Assembly (NCBI GenBank): GCA_933228675.1
Contig: OW121743.1
Coordinates: 20,351,651-20,415,650 of the forward strand
Length of the DNA: 64,000 bases
Direction: 5' to 3'
Source: Stomorhina lunata
Lineage: Eukaryota; Arthropoda; Insecta; Diptera; Rhiniidae
This document shows, one piece after another, positions 1 through 13,400 of this stretch. Position 1 is the stretch's first letter; every line of letters begins with the position of its first letter. A program made the translations under genes and the position numbers. The notes under the pieces were generated by a model. The model was not told the DNA's origin. It was given only the letters and a program-made list of their open reading frames with translations, and made no database searches.

Positions 1-373
1 CACACTGGCTAGCATTGATATAAGACTTTCTTGTGCCAAATTTACTGGTTATATCTGTTATACTTTTAGATTTATTGGCATTTAAGTGTATTTTAGGTGA
101 AATTTAGGCTGTTTTCGTAAGTTTTTTGTATTAGAGCTATGGCTAAATGTGAACCGATTTTGATGAAATTTTACACGCTGCCTAGGGCTAATGTAAAACT
201 TCATTTATTAACAAATAAGCGATTAGCCTAGAAGAGGTTATACGTTAGCTATGGTCAAATGTGAACCGATTTTGCCCAATTTCAATACCAAAATTTTCTC
301 AGAAATGAACAATATTTCTACTTAGTTTCAGTGAACTAGCTCCTTTTGTTCAGGCGTTATCGTGATTTCAACT

Positions 374-425
<52 letters not shown>

Positions 426-438
426 AACAGACAGACAA

Positions 439-505
<67 letters not shown>

Positions 506-620
506 TACGGACAAACAGACGGACATCGCTCGTTTTTGGTTTTTGACCCAATATTAAGGAAACTACAAATGGAATGACAATCTCAATATACCCCCCATTC
601 TTTTTGATGGTGGGTATAAT
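1..620 (-). mobile_element. Helentron-like element, family A, copy 1 (cut by window edge)
   Basis: This is the 5' part of a family A element in reverse orientation; the 3' part lies outside the window. It ends at 620 with the subterminal motif TTGATGGTGGGTATA, the reverse complement of the family A 5' end. Internal blocks such as the 'gggagctatggtcaaatg' type sentences match the copies at 35.9-36.5, 42.8-43.4 and 57.6-58.2 kb. A GACA microsatellite sits at the expected place. No coding capacity is visible. Assignment to the DINE-1/mini-me (Helentron-derived) class rests on end structure and the GTCT microsatellite, which are known traits of that class; the specific family name is unknown to me. 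Confidence 0.75.
373..525. repeat. (GACA)n microsatellite inside family A copy
   Basis: About 35 tetranucleotide units of GACA with regular GACAAACA variants. In family A, B and C elements the same slot always carries GTCT/GTCC repeats, but here it is greatly expanded. It reads as a low-complexity open frame on both strands, which is not a gene. Confidence 0.9.
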
Positions 621-1051
621 AATGGTATACATGTGTATACACTATTGTTTTATTAAGGGGACGATATATATTTTGAATGGAAAACTTTAAATTATAAATA
701 TTATTCTACGACAATACGACTTCAAAGTGGCGCTATGATAGCATGATATGTAATGTTTGTGACTATACTTTAAGAGGAAAACACTGAAAAACTACTTCAA
801 ACTTCCTTATTCAATGCTTGAATATGAAAAATTCTTAAATAAAATATTTCACTCACTATGACACTCCCTCTAAAACCGAGAAAAAAGTGAGTTAGCATGA
901 CAATGAATGTATCTTATCCTAGACAAAACCACAAAACCGAATTAACATCAAAACTTTTCTAATTGAAAATTCTAATTTATACGAAACAAAACATTCATCA
1001 TTCATTCACCAATATGGAAACAGATATAGAAGACTGTCACAATTTTTGGTA
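621..1051 (+). other. 5' flank of the arrestin-like gene
   Basis: AT-rich DNA between the repeat and the first coding exon. The frame of exon 1 is open upstream only to a TAA at 971-973 and has no ATG before 1052, so 974-1051 is either 5' UTR or the end of an intron leading to an unseen upstream exon. I see no clear TATA box or initiator that I would defend. Confidence 0.4.
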
Positions 1052-1455
1052 ATGCTGAACATACCACGACATCACCACCATCATAATCATCAACATTCCC
1101 AACAGCAGCAGCAACACAATCATGAAGGTTCTCAAAGTGGTGCCAGCAGCCTTATACCATCTCAACAGCATTCCCCTCAAGGTCCACAACCACCCACTAT
1201 CATAACAAATTCTCCTTCGCAATTGACAATTCCTGGTCAAAGCCATATAAACAGCAGCAGTAGCAGCATAAATACCAGCATCAGCCATTCAAATCTCAGT
1301 CACTTGTCGGTTGCATCACGAAATTCAAGTGAGGAACAGGACTATCAGTTGTTTGCTTCAAGGGCCAACTTACCACGTTCTTCATGTGTCAGTTTTCAAA
1401 GTGAAATGTTATTACTGGATTTGGCAAATTGTGAAATCACTGAATTACTAGAAAG
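1052..1455 (+). CDS. Exon 1: His/Gln/Ser-rich N-terminal extension
   Basis: Codes for about 134 residues starting MLNIPRHHHHHNHQ, followed by Gln and Ser runs and a more normal stretch ending LLLDLANCEITELLE. The donor AG|GTATTG at 1455/1456 splits a codon that is completed by the A at 1741 to give Arg, so the frame runs on into the arrestin domain. Without splicing the frame stops 40 bases later at 1495. ATG 1052 is the first in-frame Met after a stop at 971, but its context is weak. An upstream exon cannot be excluded. Confidence 0.7.
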
Positions 1456-4400
1456 GTATTGGTTTTCAATAGATGATGTTTGTCAAAGGCATTAAGTGTT
1501 TTTGATGAGGGTAGACGTGATAAAAATGGTCGATTGTAAAGTGTTTGATAAGAAGAATGGAAAATCAAAAGGACCAAAAGTTAAATTTGAAATTTAATGT
1601 TTTAATAACTAAAATCACAAAGAACATACAACATTTTTTAAATAGGGTTTAAGATATTAAGAAATCAATAAATTTATCCAATACGAAACACTAATAATAA
1701 TAATATTTCTTTCTTCCCTCCCTCACCTCATCTATTTCAGACCCGCCGCCACCCTCGTCCACAAAGATGATTATGGGACTCAACGTGTCTATAAGAAAAC
1801 CTCACCCAATTGTGTTTTAACTCTTTACTTACCATCAAGAGAAATCACCTTATCCGGCAGCAGTCCTTCAATTTTGCGTGGCATTGTTTTTGTAGATCCA
1901 AAGGCCATACAAGGATATCGTGTCTATGCCCAATTAACGCTAACATTTCGGTAAGTAATTGCTCAAAGAAACCCAAAAATAATAACAATAAATCTTACAA
2001 AATGTTCTTTCAATACCAACAAATTTATTTGAAGGTTGTTTGAGTTAATTGAAATAAATTTTACAAAAGAAAATTCCTGGTAATATATTTTAATAATTTC
2101 TAAACTCAATTAATTAGTAAATTGATGTTAAGCGATAGTCTTAGTCTAGTCATAGTCTAGTCATAGTCTAGTCATAGTCTAGTCATAGTCTAGTCATAGT
2201 CTAGTCATAGTCTAGTCATAGTCTAGTCATAGTCTAGTCATAGTCTAGTCATAGTCTAGTCATAGTCTAGTCATAGTCTAGTCATAGTCTAGTCATAGTC
2301 TAGTCATAGTCTAGTCATAGTCTAGTCATAGTCTAGTCATAGTCTAGTCATAGTCTAGTCATAGTCTAGTCATAGTCTAGTCATAGTCTAGTCATAGTCT
2401 AGTCATAGTCTAGTCATAGTCTAGTCATAGTCTAGTCATAGTCTAGTCATAGTCTAGTCATAGTCTAGTCATAGTCTAGTCATAGTCTAGTCATAGTCTA
2501 GTCATAGTCTAGTCATAGTCTAGTCATAGTCTAGTCATAGTCTAGTCATAGTCTAGTCATAGTCTAGTCATAGTCTAGTCATAGTCTAGTCATAGTCTAG
2601 TCATAGTCTAGTCATAGTCTAGTCATAGTCTAGTCATAGTCTAGTCATAGTCTAGTCATAGTCTAGTCATAGTCTAGTCATAGTCTAGTCATAGTCTAGT
2701 CATAGTCTAGTCATAGTCTAGTCATAGTCTAGTCATAGTCTAGTCATAGTCTAGTCATAGTCTAGTCATAGTCTAGTCATAGTCTAGTCATAGTCTAGTC
2801 ATAGTCTAGTCATAGTCTAGTCATAGTCTAGTCATAGTCTAGTCATAGTCTAGTCATAGTCTAGTCATAGTCTAGTCATAGTCTAGTCATAGTCTAGTCA
2901 TAGTCTAGTCATAGTCTAGTCATAGTCTAGTCATAGTCTAGTCATAGTCTAGTCATAGTCTAGTCATAGTCTAGTCATAGTCTAGTCATAGTCTAGTCAT
3001 AGTCTAGTCATAGTCTAGTCATAGTCTAGTCATAGTCTAGTCATAGTCTAGTCATAGTCTAGTCATAGTCTAGTCATAGTCTAGTCATAGTCTAGTCATA
3101 GTCTAGTCATAGTCTAGTCATAGTCTAGTCATAGTCTAGTCATAGTCTAGTCATAGTCTAGTCATAGTCTAGTCATAGTCTAGTCATAGTCTAGTCATAG
3201 TCTAGTCATAGTCTAGTCATAGTCTAGTCATAGTCTAGTCATAGTCTAGTCATAGTCTAGTCATAGTCTAGTCATAGTCTAGTCATAGTCTAGTCATAGT
3301 CTAGTCATAGTCTAGTCATAGTCTAGTCATAGTCTAGTCATAGTCTAGTCATAGTCTAGTCATAGTCTAGTCATAGTCTAGTCATAGTCTAGTCATAGTC
3401 TAGTCATAGTCTAGTCATAGTCTAGTCATAGTCTAGTCATAGTCTAGTCATAGTCTAGTCATAGTCTAGTCATAGTCTAGTCATAGTCTAGTCATAGTCT
3501 AGTCATAGTCTAGTCATAGTCTAGTCATAGTCTAGTCATAGTCTAGTCATAGTCTAGTCATAGTCTAGTCATAGTCTAGTCATAGTCTAGTCATAGTCTA
3601 GTCATAGTCTAGTCATAGTCTAGTCATAGTCTAGTCATAGTCTAGTCATAGTCTAGTCATAGTCTAGTCATAGTCTAGTCATAGTCTAGTCATAGTCTAG
3701 TCATAGTCTAGTCATAGTCTAGTCATAGTCTAGTCATAGTCTAGTCATAGTCTAGTCATAGTCTAGTCATAGTCTAGTCATAGTCTAGTCATAGTCTAGT
3801 CATAGTCTAGTCATAGTCTAGTCATAGTCTAGTCATAGTCTAGTCATAGTCTAGTCATAGTCTAGTCATAGTCTAGTCATAGTCTAGTCATAGTCTAGTC
3901 ATAGTCTAGTCATAGTCTAGTCATAGTCTAGTCATAGTCTAGTCATAGTCTAGTCATAGTCTAGTCATAGTCTAGTCATAGTCTAGTCATAGTCTAGTCA
4001 TAGTCTAGTCATAGTCTAGTCATAGTCTAGTCATAGTCTAGTCATAGTCTAGTCATAGTCTAGTCATAGTCTAGTCATAGTCTAGTCATAGTCTAGTCAT
4101 AGTCTAGTCATAGTCTAGTCATAGTCTAGTCATAGTCTAGTCATAGTCTAGTCATAGTCTAGTCATAGTCTAGTCATAGTCTAGTCATAGTCTAGTCATA
4201 GTCTAGTCATAGTCTAGTCATAGTCTAGTCATAGTCTAGTCATAGTCTAGTCATAGTCTAGTCATAGTCTAGTCATAGTCTAGTCATAGTCTAGTCATAG
4301 TCTAGTCATAGTCTAGTCATAGTCTAGTCATAGTCTAGTCATAGTCTAGTCATAGTCTAGTCATAGTCTAGTCATAGTCTAGTCATAGTCTAGTCATAGT

Positions 4401-7400
4401 CTAGTCATAGTCTAGTCATAGTCTAGTCATAGTCTAGTCATAGTCTAGTCATAGTCTAGTCATAGTCTAGTCATAGTCTAGTCATAGTCTAGTCATAGTC
4501 TAGTCATAGTCTAGTCATAGTCTAGTCATAGTCTAGTCATAGTCTAGTCATAGTCTAGTCATAGTCTAGTCATAGTCTAGTCATAGTCTAGTCATAGTCT
4601 AGTCATAGTCTAGTCATAGTCTAGTCATAGTCTAGTCATAGTCTAGTCATAGTCTAGTCATAGTCTAGTCATAGTCTAGTCATAGTCTAGTCATAGTCTA
4701 GTCATAGTCTAGTCATAGTCTAGTCATAGTCTAGTCATAGTCTAGTCATAGTCTAGTCATAGTCTAGTCATAGTCTAGTCATAGTCTAGTCATAGTCTAG
4801 TCATAGTCTAGTCATAGTCTAGTCATAGTCTAGTCATAGTCTAGTCATAGTCTAGTCATAGTCTAGTCATAGTCTAGTCATAGTCTAGTCATAGTCTAGT
4901 CATAGTCTAGTCATAGTCTAGTCATAGTCTAGTCATAGTCTAGTCATAGTCTAGTCATAGTCTAGTCATAGTCTAGTCATAGTCTAGTCATAGTCTAGTC
5001 ATAGTCTAGTCATAGTCTAGTCATAGTCTAGTCATAGTCTAGTCATAGTCTAGTCATAGTCTAGTCATAGTCTAGTCATAGTCTAGTCATAGTCTAGTCA
5101 TAGTCTAGTCATAGTCTAGTCATAGTCTAGTCATAGTCTAGTCATAGTCTAGTCATAGTCTAGTCATAGTCTAGTCATAGTCTAGTCATAGTCTAGTCAT
5201 AGTCTAGTCATAGTCTAGTCATAGTCTAGTCATAGTCTAGTCATAGTCTAGTCATAGTCTAGTCATAGTCTAGTCATAGTCTAGTCATAGTCTAGTCATA
5301 GTCTAGTCATAGTCTAGTCATAGTCTAGTCATAGTCTAGTCATAGTCTAGTCATAGTCTAGTCATAGTCTAGTCATAGTCTAGTCATAGTCTAGTCATAG
5401 TCTAGTCATAGTCTAGTCATAGTCTAGTCATAGTCTAGTCATAGTCTAGTCATAGTCTAGTCATAGTCTAGTCATAGTCTAGTCATAGTCTAGTCATAGT
5501 CTAGTCATAGTCTAGTCATAGTCTAGTCATAGTCTAGTCATAGTCTAGTCATAGTCTAGTCATAGTCTAGTCATAGTCTAGTCATAGTCTAGTCATAGTC
5601 TAGTCATAGTCTAGTCATAGTCTAGTCATAGTCTAGTCATAGTCTAGTCATAGTCTAGTCATAGTCTAGTCATAGTCTAGTCATAGTCTAGTCATAGTCT
5701 AGTCATAGTCTAGTCATAGTCTAGTCATAGTCTAGTCATAGTCTAGTCATAGTCTAGTCATAGTCTAGTCATAGTCTAGTCATAGTCTAGTCATAGTCTA
5801 GTCATAGTCTAGTCATAGTCTAGTCATAGTCTAGTCATAGTCTAGTCATAGTCTAGTCATAGTCTAGTCATAGTCTAGTCATAGTCTAGTCATAGTCTAG
5901 TCATAGTCTAGTCATAGTCTAGTCATAGTCTAGTCATAGTCTAGGTCCCTTTTCGAACTCTCTTGTGTTCTATCTTTTAAAAACTAATCATTATCTTGTT
6001 ATTCTGCTTTTACTTGCACTTGTGTTTTCTAAGGCATAAACATTTGCATACTTTGAGGAGCCCACTCAATTAAATTGAGTGCATTATTGATTTTTTCTGT
6101 TTGTCCTCCTCTTCTCTCTCTATTTGTGTGATAATTTGGTATATAATCATGTTATTTAAAGATACTAGTATATGCCAGAACTTAATTAAAAGCTTTTTTC
6201 AAGAGTTAGTTTAACTTTTAACCTTTTCTTAATGTTTCACATTTTCTTTTTTCTATGCATTCTTTTAATTTTTCTTAATTACTTTCAGTTATGGCCGTGA
6301 AGATGAGGAGGTAATGGGTTTAAGGTTTTGCAATGAAGCAATTATGTCTTTGCATCAAATATGGCCAAGAAATGAAGAGCCGGCAAAGGACACTTTAAGT
6401 CCATTGCAGGTAAGAAAAAGAAAATATACTTGTAGTTAACTTATGACATTTTCATAAATAGGGGAATATTCCCAGAACGTATGAAAATAAAATATTTTTG
6501 TTTTTATTTTTAAGAATTAATTCTTGTCGTTTTAGTTACATACAATTTTAATTATTTCTTATAGTTATTACATAATCTTGGTTCTTTTCTTTGTTTTTGA
6601 AGGAAGCTCTTCTGAAGCGTTTAGGGGAGGGCGCTCATCCTTTTACTCTAACTTTGACAGCTCAGGCACCTCCTAGTGTACAATTGGTACCAGCCAAACG
6701 TTATTATGGTGCCCCCATTGGAACCAGTTACGATGTTAGATGTTTCATAGGTATGTATGTATTAAAGTCTAGTGTTCTCATTTACATGTGTGTGTATTGT
6801 AAAATTTGTGTTTCCTTTTTAATGTGAGGAAAATTTTCTTCTTTTAAATTTGTTACAAGGCTTTTTCTTTTAAATTTCTTTAATTAGAAAACAAACAATA
6901 TGTTAAAGTTAAAACGAAGCGGAACATGTTATAATGAACAAGAAAATATTTAATTTTGAAAATATTTTCTTTTAATATAAATTTTGTACTTGATTTTATA
7001 GAATAGAAAATTTATTAGATGGTAAGTTAAAGTAACTGAAATGAAAATTTCAAGGTAAAATCTCAATGTCATAAAATAAATTGGCTGCCTTTTATAAACT
7101 TTTTCTTTGTGCTTTGAAGCTCTAGTAAATTTAAAGATAGTAATGAAAAATTGTGCTGCATACTTTTGGGCTATTTTGTAAAGAATATTATATATTCATA
7201 GCTGTAGTACTGAAGAAAACTATGGAATATTTCTAGGCTACATAATAAAGTATATTAGATATCCGTAAAAAAGTTTTATTTTCGATAAAAAATTAAAAAT
7301 TTATTCTGCTTTACATAACTAGAGTAAAGAAGGAAACTGTGGCATACTTTAAGGCTCTTTAGTATATGATATTAAATATCCGTTAAAACTTTTTATTTTC

Positions 7401-10400
7401 AAAATTTTTGTTTAAATGAAGCCATAAAATTTTAAAAAATATAAGTTTTGTTCTTTATAATCTTAGGGATTAACCAAACTAGAAGTGGGGGCATATTTCT
7501 AGGCTATTTCATAAATTTTTAAAAAGGATATTTGATATATGATATTAAATATTTTTAAAACGTTTTCTTTTCAATTCAAAAAGTATACATATATGCGTTC
7601 TAGTTTACCTAACTAAAGTAATGAAGAAAACTTTTGCATACCTCTAGGCTAATAAATAAATGATATTAAATATCCGTCAAAACTTTTCATATATTACTAA
7701 AAACAACTGAACATTTTCGTTTAAATGAAGGCAATTAATTATAAAAAGAAAACAATTTTGTTATTTAGAAACTTAAGGCATAACCAAACATTTTCGCTGT
7801 GTTTAAATGGAGTAGTGCAAAAAATGGGGTTATACTTCTAGGCTTTTGAATAAAGAATATTATATTTATATTCTAGGCTTTTAATAAAAGTATATTAGAT
7901 ATTCGTTAAAACGTTTTCTTTTTGTTAAACAAGATTATTAAAAAAAATTGTACTGCAATATATCTGTGGCTTGGTGCTAAAAGGTCCAATGTCAATTTTA
8001 TGCTGTTATGGGTTTATCATTACATCAGATACCCTTCTTTACCCTCTTTTATATGGCTCCAACACCTAACCTGTAACTTAACTAGGAACAGATTGATAGG
8101 GGGTTTTCTGAGCAATGTTGCTATGAATTTATATGGAAAATAAAAACTTTAAATCAAATTTTCTCAAAACTATTTTTTTTACATTGGCCCTTTTAGTACC
8201 AAGTCACAGATATAACCACATATAACTGTAGTATACTTCTAGGCTGTTTAAAAATGATAATAAATATCCGTTTAAACCTTTTTCGATGAAAAAACTACTG
8301 AACATTTTCATTACAATAAAGTCAATAAATTTGTAAAAGACTATTATCTTGTTCTTTAGAATCTCAAGGATATGAACCTTTTTAAGTTTCACAAGAAAAT
8401 CAATAGGATTTTATTTTATCAAGTTTTCTTTAATGCCATAAACTTAAGTTATTTGCAATACTAAGGCATGATTAAACAAATAAAAAACCTAATAATTTTA
8501 AAAATAAATGCTGACTTTTTAAACAAGAAAAGTAATTTGAAAGAAAAAAGTTAAATCGATCGAAATGTAAGATATTTCAGATACATTTGTACAGCATACT
8601 TTTAGGATAATCTAAATAATATATAACATATAAGGTTTACGACATTGTAACTTACATATTTGTCAAAAGTTTCCTGATTGTTAAAGAATTTCATTTAAAC
8701 TAAATGTTTTGACAAAAAAAAAGGGAAATGGTAGATATCAAAGTTTATTAAACTTTTTGCAAAAAAAAAATATTTTGAAAATCCCCAAGATATGTTACAC
8801 AATATTTTCTCAAAAGTCTAAGCGTTAGATCGATATCAAATGTAGCGATTTGGCCCTAGAGTTATATATCTCCAGTATTGAACTATTTTTCAATAAAGAT
8901 TGCTTAGAATTTTTAAAGGATTTTATTAGAGTACAACAAGTTTTTATAAGAGTTTAGAAACAGTTTTTTAAGTATAGACAAATTTAATAAAATTTTGATA
9001 ATTTTTGTAATTTTCTCTTAGCCGACAAATCCGATGAAAAATTCCATCGGCGAGCCTCCGTCAAAATGGGCGTTCGAGTCATTTATCGTACCGATGTCTT
9101 CAATCATGGCATTACTGGCCCGGAAAACTTTGCTGCCCTTGTCAATAATCCTACGGCTTCATCGCCGCCTGGCCAAGTCATGACTTCGACCAGTACATAC
9201 TCTTCTTCCTTAAGTGCTCATACTACCATTAGTGAAACTCAATCTGATACAGCAGCTCATCATCTCAATTTGCATGAAAGTTCAAGTGCTGAGACTTCTT
9301 TGCATGCCTCACATGAGCAGCGTTCGTTCTCCAAAGTACGCAAATCAGATCGTGGTGACTCTTTTCCTAAGTTACGTTTGTCGCCCAAGACATTTCGTTT
9401 CAGTAATCGCTTTGGACGCAGTAAAAGTGAGGTGGAAAAGTGTCCGAATGATCCTCTCCACAACTATAGTAAATCGTTTCAGGAGGTGAGTTTACTAAAG
9501 CTAGAGCTTTATATCATATTTCAATAAATGACAGAATATTTTTTATTATTTATATAACATATTCTCTAAATACAAGAATATTTATTATCCTTAAAACTCT
9601 CTTCTTTATCTTTATTTTTCAAATTTTAGTACGATAGTGCTTACTCTACCAATCTAAGTGCTGGCCCCCAGGGTGCTGTGGATAAGCCTTTTCTGCTGCA
9701 AGATGGTCGTGTTGGCTTACGTGCCAGCTTGGATAAATCCTGGTATACTCATGGTGAGGAAGTCTGTGTTACCATTAATATACGTAATGATAGCAGAAAG
9801 ACTGTGAGAAAGATTCGTGTAAGTATCTTTAAAATTGTTATATCGTTCCCTCAATAAAACAATAGTGTATAATTATACCCTTCAACACCATAGGTGGAAA
9901 GGGTATTATAAGTTTGTGCTGATGTATGTAACGCATAGAAATAGTCGATTTAGCTATAAACTACAGGTCGCAATTCTAAAGATAAGTCGATGAAATTGAC
10001 ACAGATAATTTGTTTGATAGTGGGACCATGGCTATTATTTATGATACCTTCCATAGGTCCCACTTCTCGGAATTTATATATTGGACACAAATATAAATAT
10101 TTTTTTCATAAAATTTAAAACAAATACTCCTTATATAAACTAAAATCACTGCAACGAATTTCGTTGAAATCGGTCCACATATGACCATAGCTCCCATACA
10201 AAATCTTCTTTAAAACCGCACTAAATGAGACAAAAATCACTAAAATGCTCGTAAAAGATAATTATAATTTCAAGTTAATTCTTTGCACACATAATTTTTG
10301 TAACAACTGTAACCAACTTGCCAAATTTCGAGATAATCGGTCCACATTTGATCTGCTTAAATATATAGGTTAGGTTGAAAAGGTGATGCCAGGAGAGTGG

Positions 10401-13400
10401 CATCTTCACTCGGAGACCTTCGGGTCCATTGTGATTGCTTAAATATATAAGGTTTTAGAAAGTGTTTGTATGATGGCAAAATATAGCAAATATTTACGAA
10501 AAATATCACCTTTGACCTTAGTGATTAAGGGTATCGTATGGTCGGGCTTGACCGACTATAGCACTTTCTTATTTTTTTTTACCATTTGGAGATAATCGAG
10601 TTTAAAACGTGTATCGACGCTTTATATTCAAAAAGTGCTATCTACATTTTTGACCAAAATGGTTTTTAATGGAAACGTGTTCCTTGGCTTATTTTTCATA
10701 TGTTATATAAATTTTAAGGAAGAAAAATAATTTAAAAACATTTTTTTTTTATAAATTGTGTTTGTGCTATCTACACATAATCAAAAAATAGTGCTATCTA
10801 CATTAAAAATATTTGTGGAAATAATAACAATTGTTATAAAATATACATTGTAATTTGTGATAAATCAACAAAATGGACCACAATTCCCTGCAACGTACTG
10901 TAATCATGGATTTCTAAGATATACTCGGCCTTTGACCTTAACAGATTGTAAATAAACGTCATATAAGAAAGAGAGTACCCTGAATTCTATTGACATATTT
11001 ATAATAAATCTCGTTTTATTCAAAAAACTTGTTATTTTAATTAAAATTCGTGATATTTTGATAAAAGCTTCAATTTTCGTTATATTTTATTTTTTTCTTG
11101 TTAAAATAATGCTATCTACTTGCTTTAGTACTTGAAACGATCAAATTTTAACTCGTAAAAAGTGCTATCTACTATAGAACCGAAAATATAAGGAGTTAAT
11201 AAAAAAAACTTAATTTGTACAAGATCTTAGCCCCGATTTGTATGGTATTGTAAAACAAAGTTTATTTATTTCTCTTATAGTTAATGACAAAAACAGTTTT
11301 TTCCCTCTCCTGTAAAATTGTGAATTTGTAGATAGCACTTTTTGAATATAAACCCTCGGTATGTTGTTAGACATCTGGCAAAAGAGTTATATTTCAGAAA
11401 ATAATTGATGTTTTTATACCCACCATCAAAAAGAATGGGGGGTATATTGAGATTGTCATCCCGTTTGTAATTTCCTTAATACTAACTCAAAAACCAAAAA
11501 CGATATATATTCTGAATCCTTATGAAATTCTAAGACGATTGAGCCATGTCCGTCTGTCTGTCTGTCTGTCTGTCCGTCTGTCTGTCTGTTGAAATCAAGA
11601 TAACGCCTAAACGAAAGGAGCTAGCTCACTGAAACTTAGTAAAAATATTCTTTATCTCTGGGAAAATTTTGGTATTGAAATTTTGTTCACATTTGATCAT
11701 TTCACATTTGACCATAGCTCCCGTATAACCTCGTCTAGGCTAATCGCTTATTTCTTAATAAATGACAAATTATAGCAACTATGATGACAAAATTTGGTAT
11801 ATAGAAGTCTTACATTAGCCTTAGGCAGCGTGTAGAATTTCATCAAAATCGGTTCACATTTAGCTATAGCTCCCATACAAAAAACTTACGAAAACAGCCT
11901 AAATTTCACCTAAAATACACTTAAATGCTAATAAATCTAAAAGTTTAACAGATATAACCACCAAATTTGGCACAAGAAAGTCTTATGTCAATGCCAGCCA
12001 GTGTGCAAAATTTTGTCGCAATCGGTCACCATTTGACCTAGCTCCCATATAAAAAACTTACGAAAACACAAAAATTCAAAAAGGGGATTTATGTCCGTCT
12101 GCCCTTCAGATCAAATCGTGATAGCTCCTTAAAATAGCTCCTTAACTACAAAAGCCAGTAAGACTAAATTAAGCACAATTAAGTCCTATGTCAATGTCAG
12201 CCAGTTTGCGAAATTTTGTCACAATCGGTCACCATTTCACTATAGCTCCCATATAAAAAACTTATGGAAACACAAAAATACATAAAGAAAAGGTTGTTTA
12301 TGTCCGTCTGTCCGTCAGATAAAAGCATGATAGTGCCTTAACGAAAAGAGCTAGAGGGACAAAACTTTATAAAAGTATTTTGGATGTCTTGAAGAAGATG
12401 TGTGTTAAAAATGGACAAAATCGGTTCAAATTTAGTTAGAGCTCCCATATAACCCCGCCCCGGGAAACACATTAATGCTGATAAATTGAATGCAATTGTA
12501 ATAGCTATGACGACTAAATTTAAAATAGGGAAGTTTTATGCAATTTTTGATCAGTTTATCAAATTTTATAGGAATCAGTCCATATTTGACTATAGCTTTC
12601 ATATAAAAAACACTCACGGAAACCAAAAATTTTAGCAAAGGATAGATGAAAGCTATTTAATTAGAAACTATGATAGCTATGGCCACTAATGAACCAAATG
12701 AATCACTCACATTTCCTTGAATACCCAATACTTGTCTTTTTTCCTATTCTAATAAACAAATATAAACACTTTTTTGCATTTTACTAAGAGTTCACATTTA
12801 ATGTTTCCTTTGGGACTTCAATCTAAATGCTATTGTTTTCAACAATATCAGGTTGCCAACAAAAGCATGTTGTTCTACAATGGTCTTTAGTTCCGGTATA
12901 TAGTAAAAAAAAATGTTATTGTTACATATAAATTGTGAATGAAAAGTCATTTGTTTTAATGTTTTTGAAAAAAGGTAAATAAAGCAAAGACCACAATATG
13001 TAAATTAAATGACTTATGTAGTTGATAGGATAACATTTGCACATTGGGGCTTAGGCGAAGATAAAGTTGATTGAATAAAGAGCATTCGATTTCGATCGAA
13101 ATGTATGTTATTTTTAAAACATTTGTGTAGCAAACTTTTAGGATAATCTAAAAAATATAAAAATAATATATATGTAACTTGGTTTGTATTGAAAATAGTA
13201 AAAGAATTTCATTTTAACAAAATTTTTTGACAAATAATATGTTTAGATATCAAATTTTAATAAACTTTTTCCAAAATATATTATTTTGAAAATGCCTAAG
13301 GTATGTTACACAAAATTTCCTAAAAAGTCTAAGTTTTCGATCAATATCAAATGCGTCGATTTGACCCCTGGGCAATATGTTGGTATTGGAATAATGATTC

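Noticed and set aside
357..632. Open frames of Ser-Val-Cys-Leu or Asp-Arg-Gln-Thr in GACA/GTCT tracts (also at 25908-26257)
   Set aside because: They are microsatellite translations inside Helentron-like elements.
1810..2043. A 77-codon plus-strand frame over exon 2
   Set aside because: It is an out-of-frame shadow of arrestin exon 2; the true frame matches arrestins and ends at the donor at 1950.
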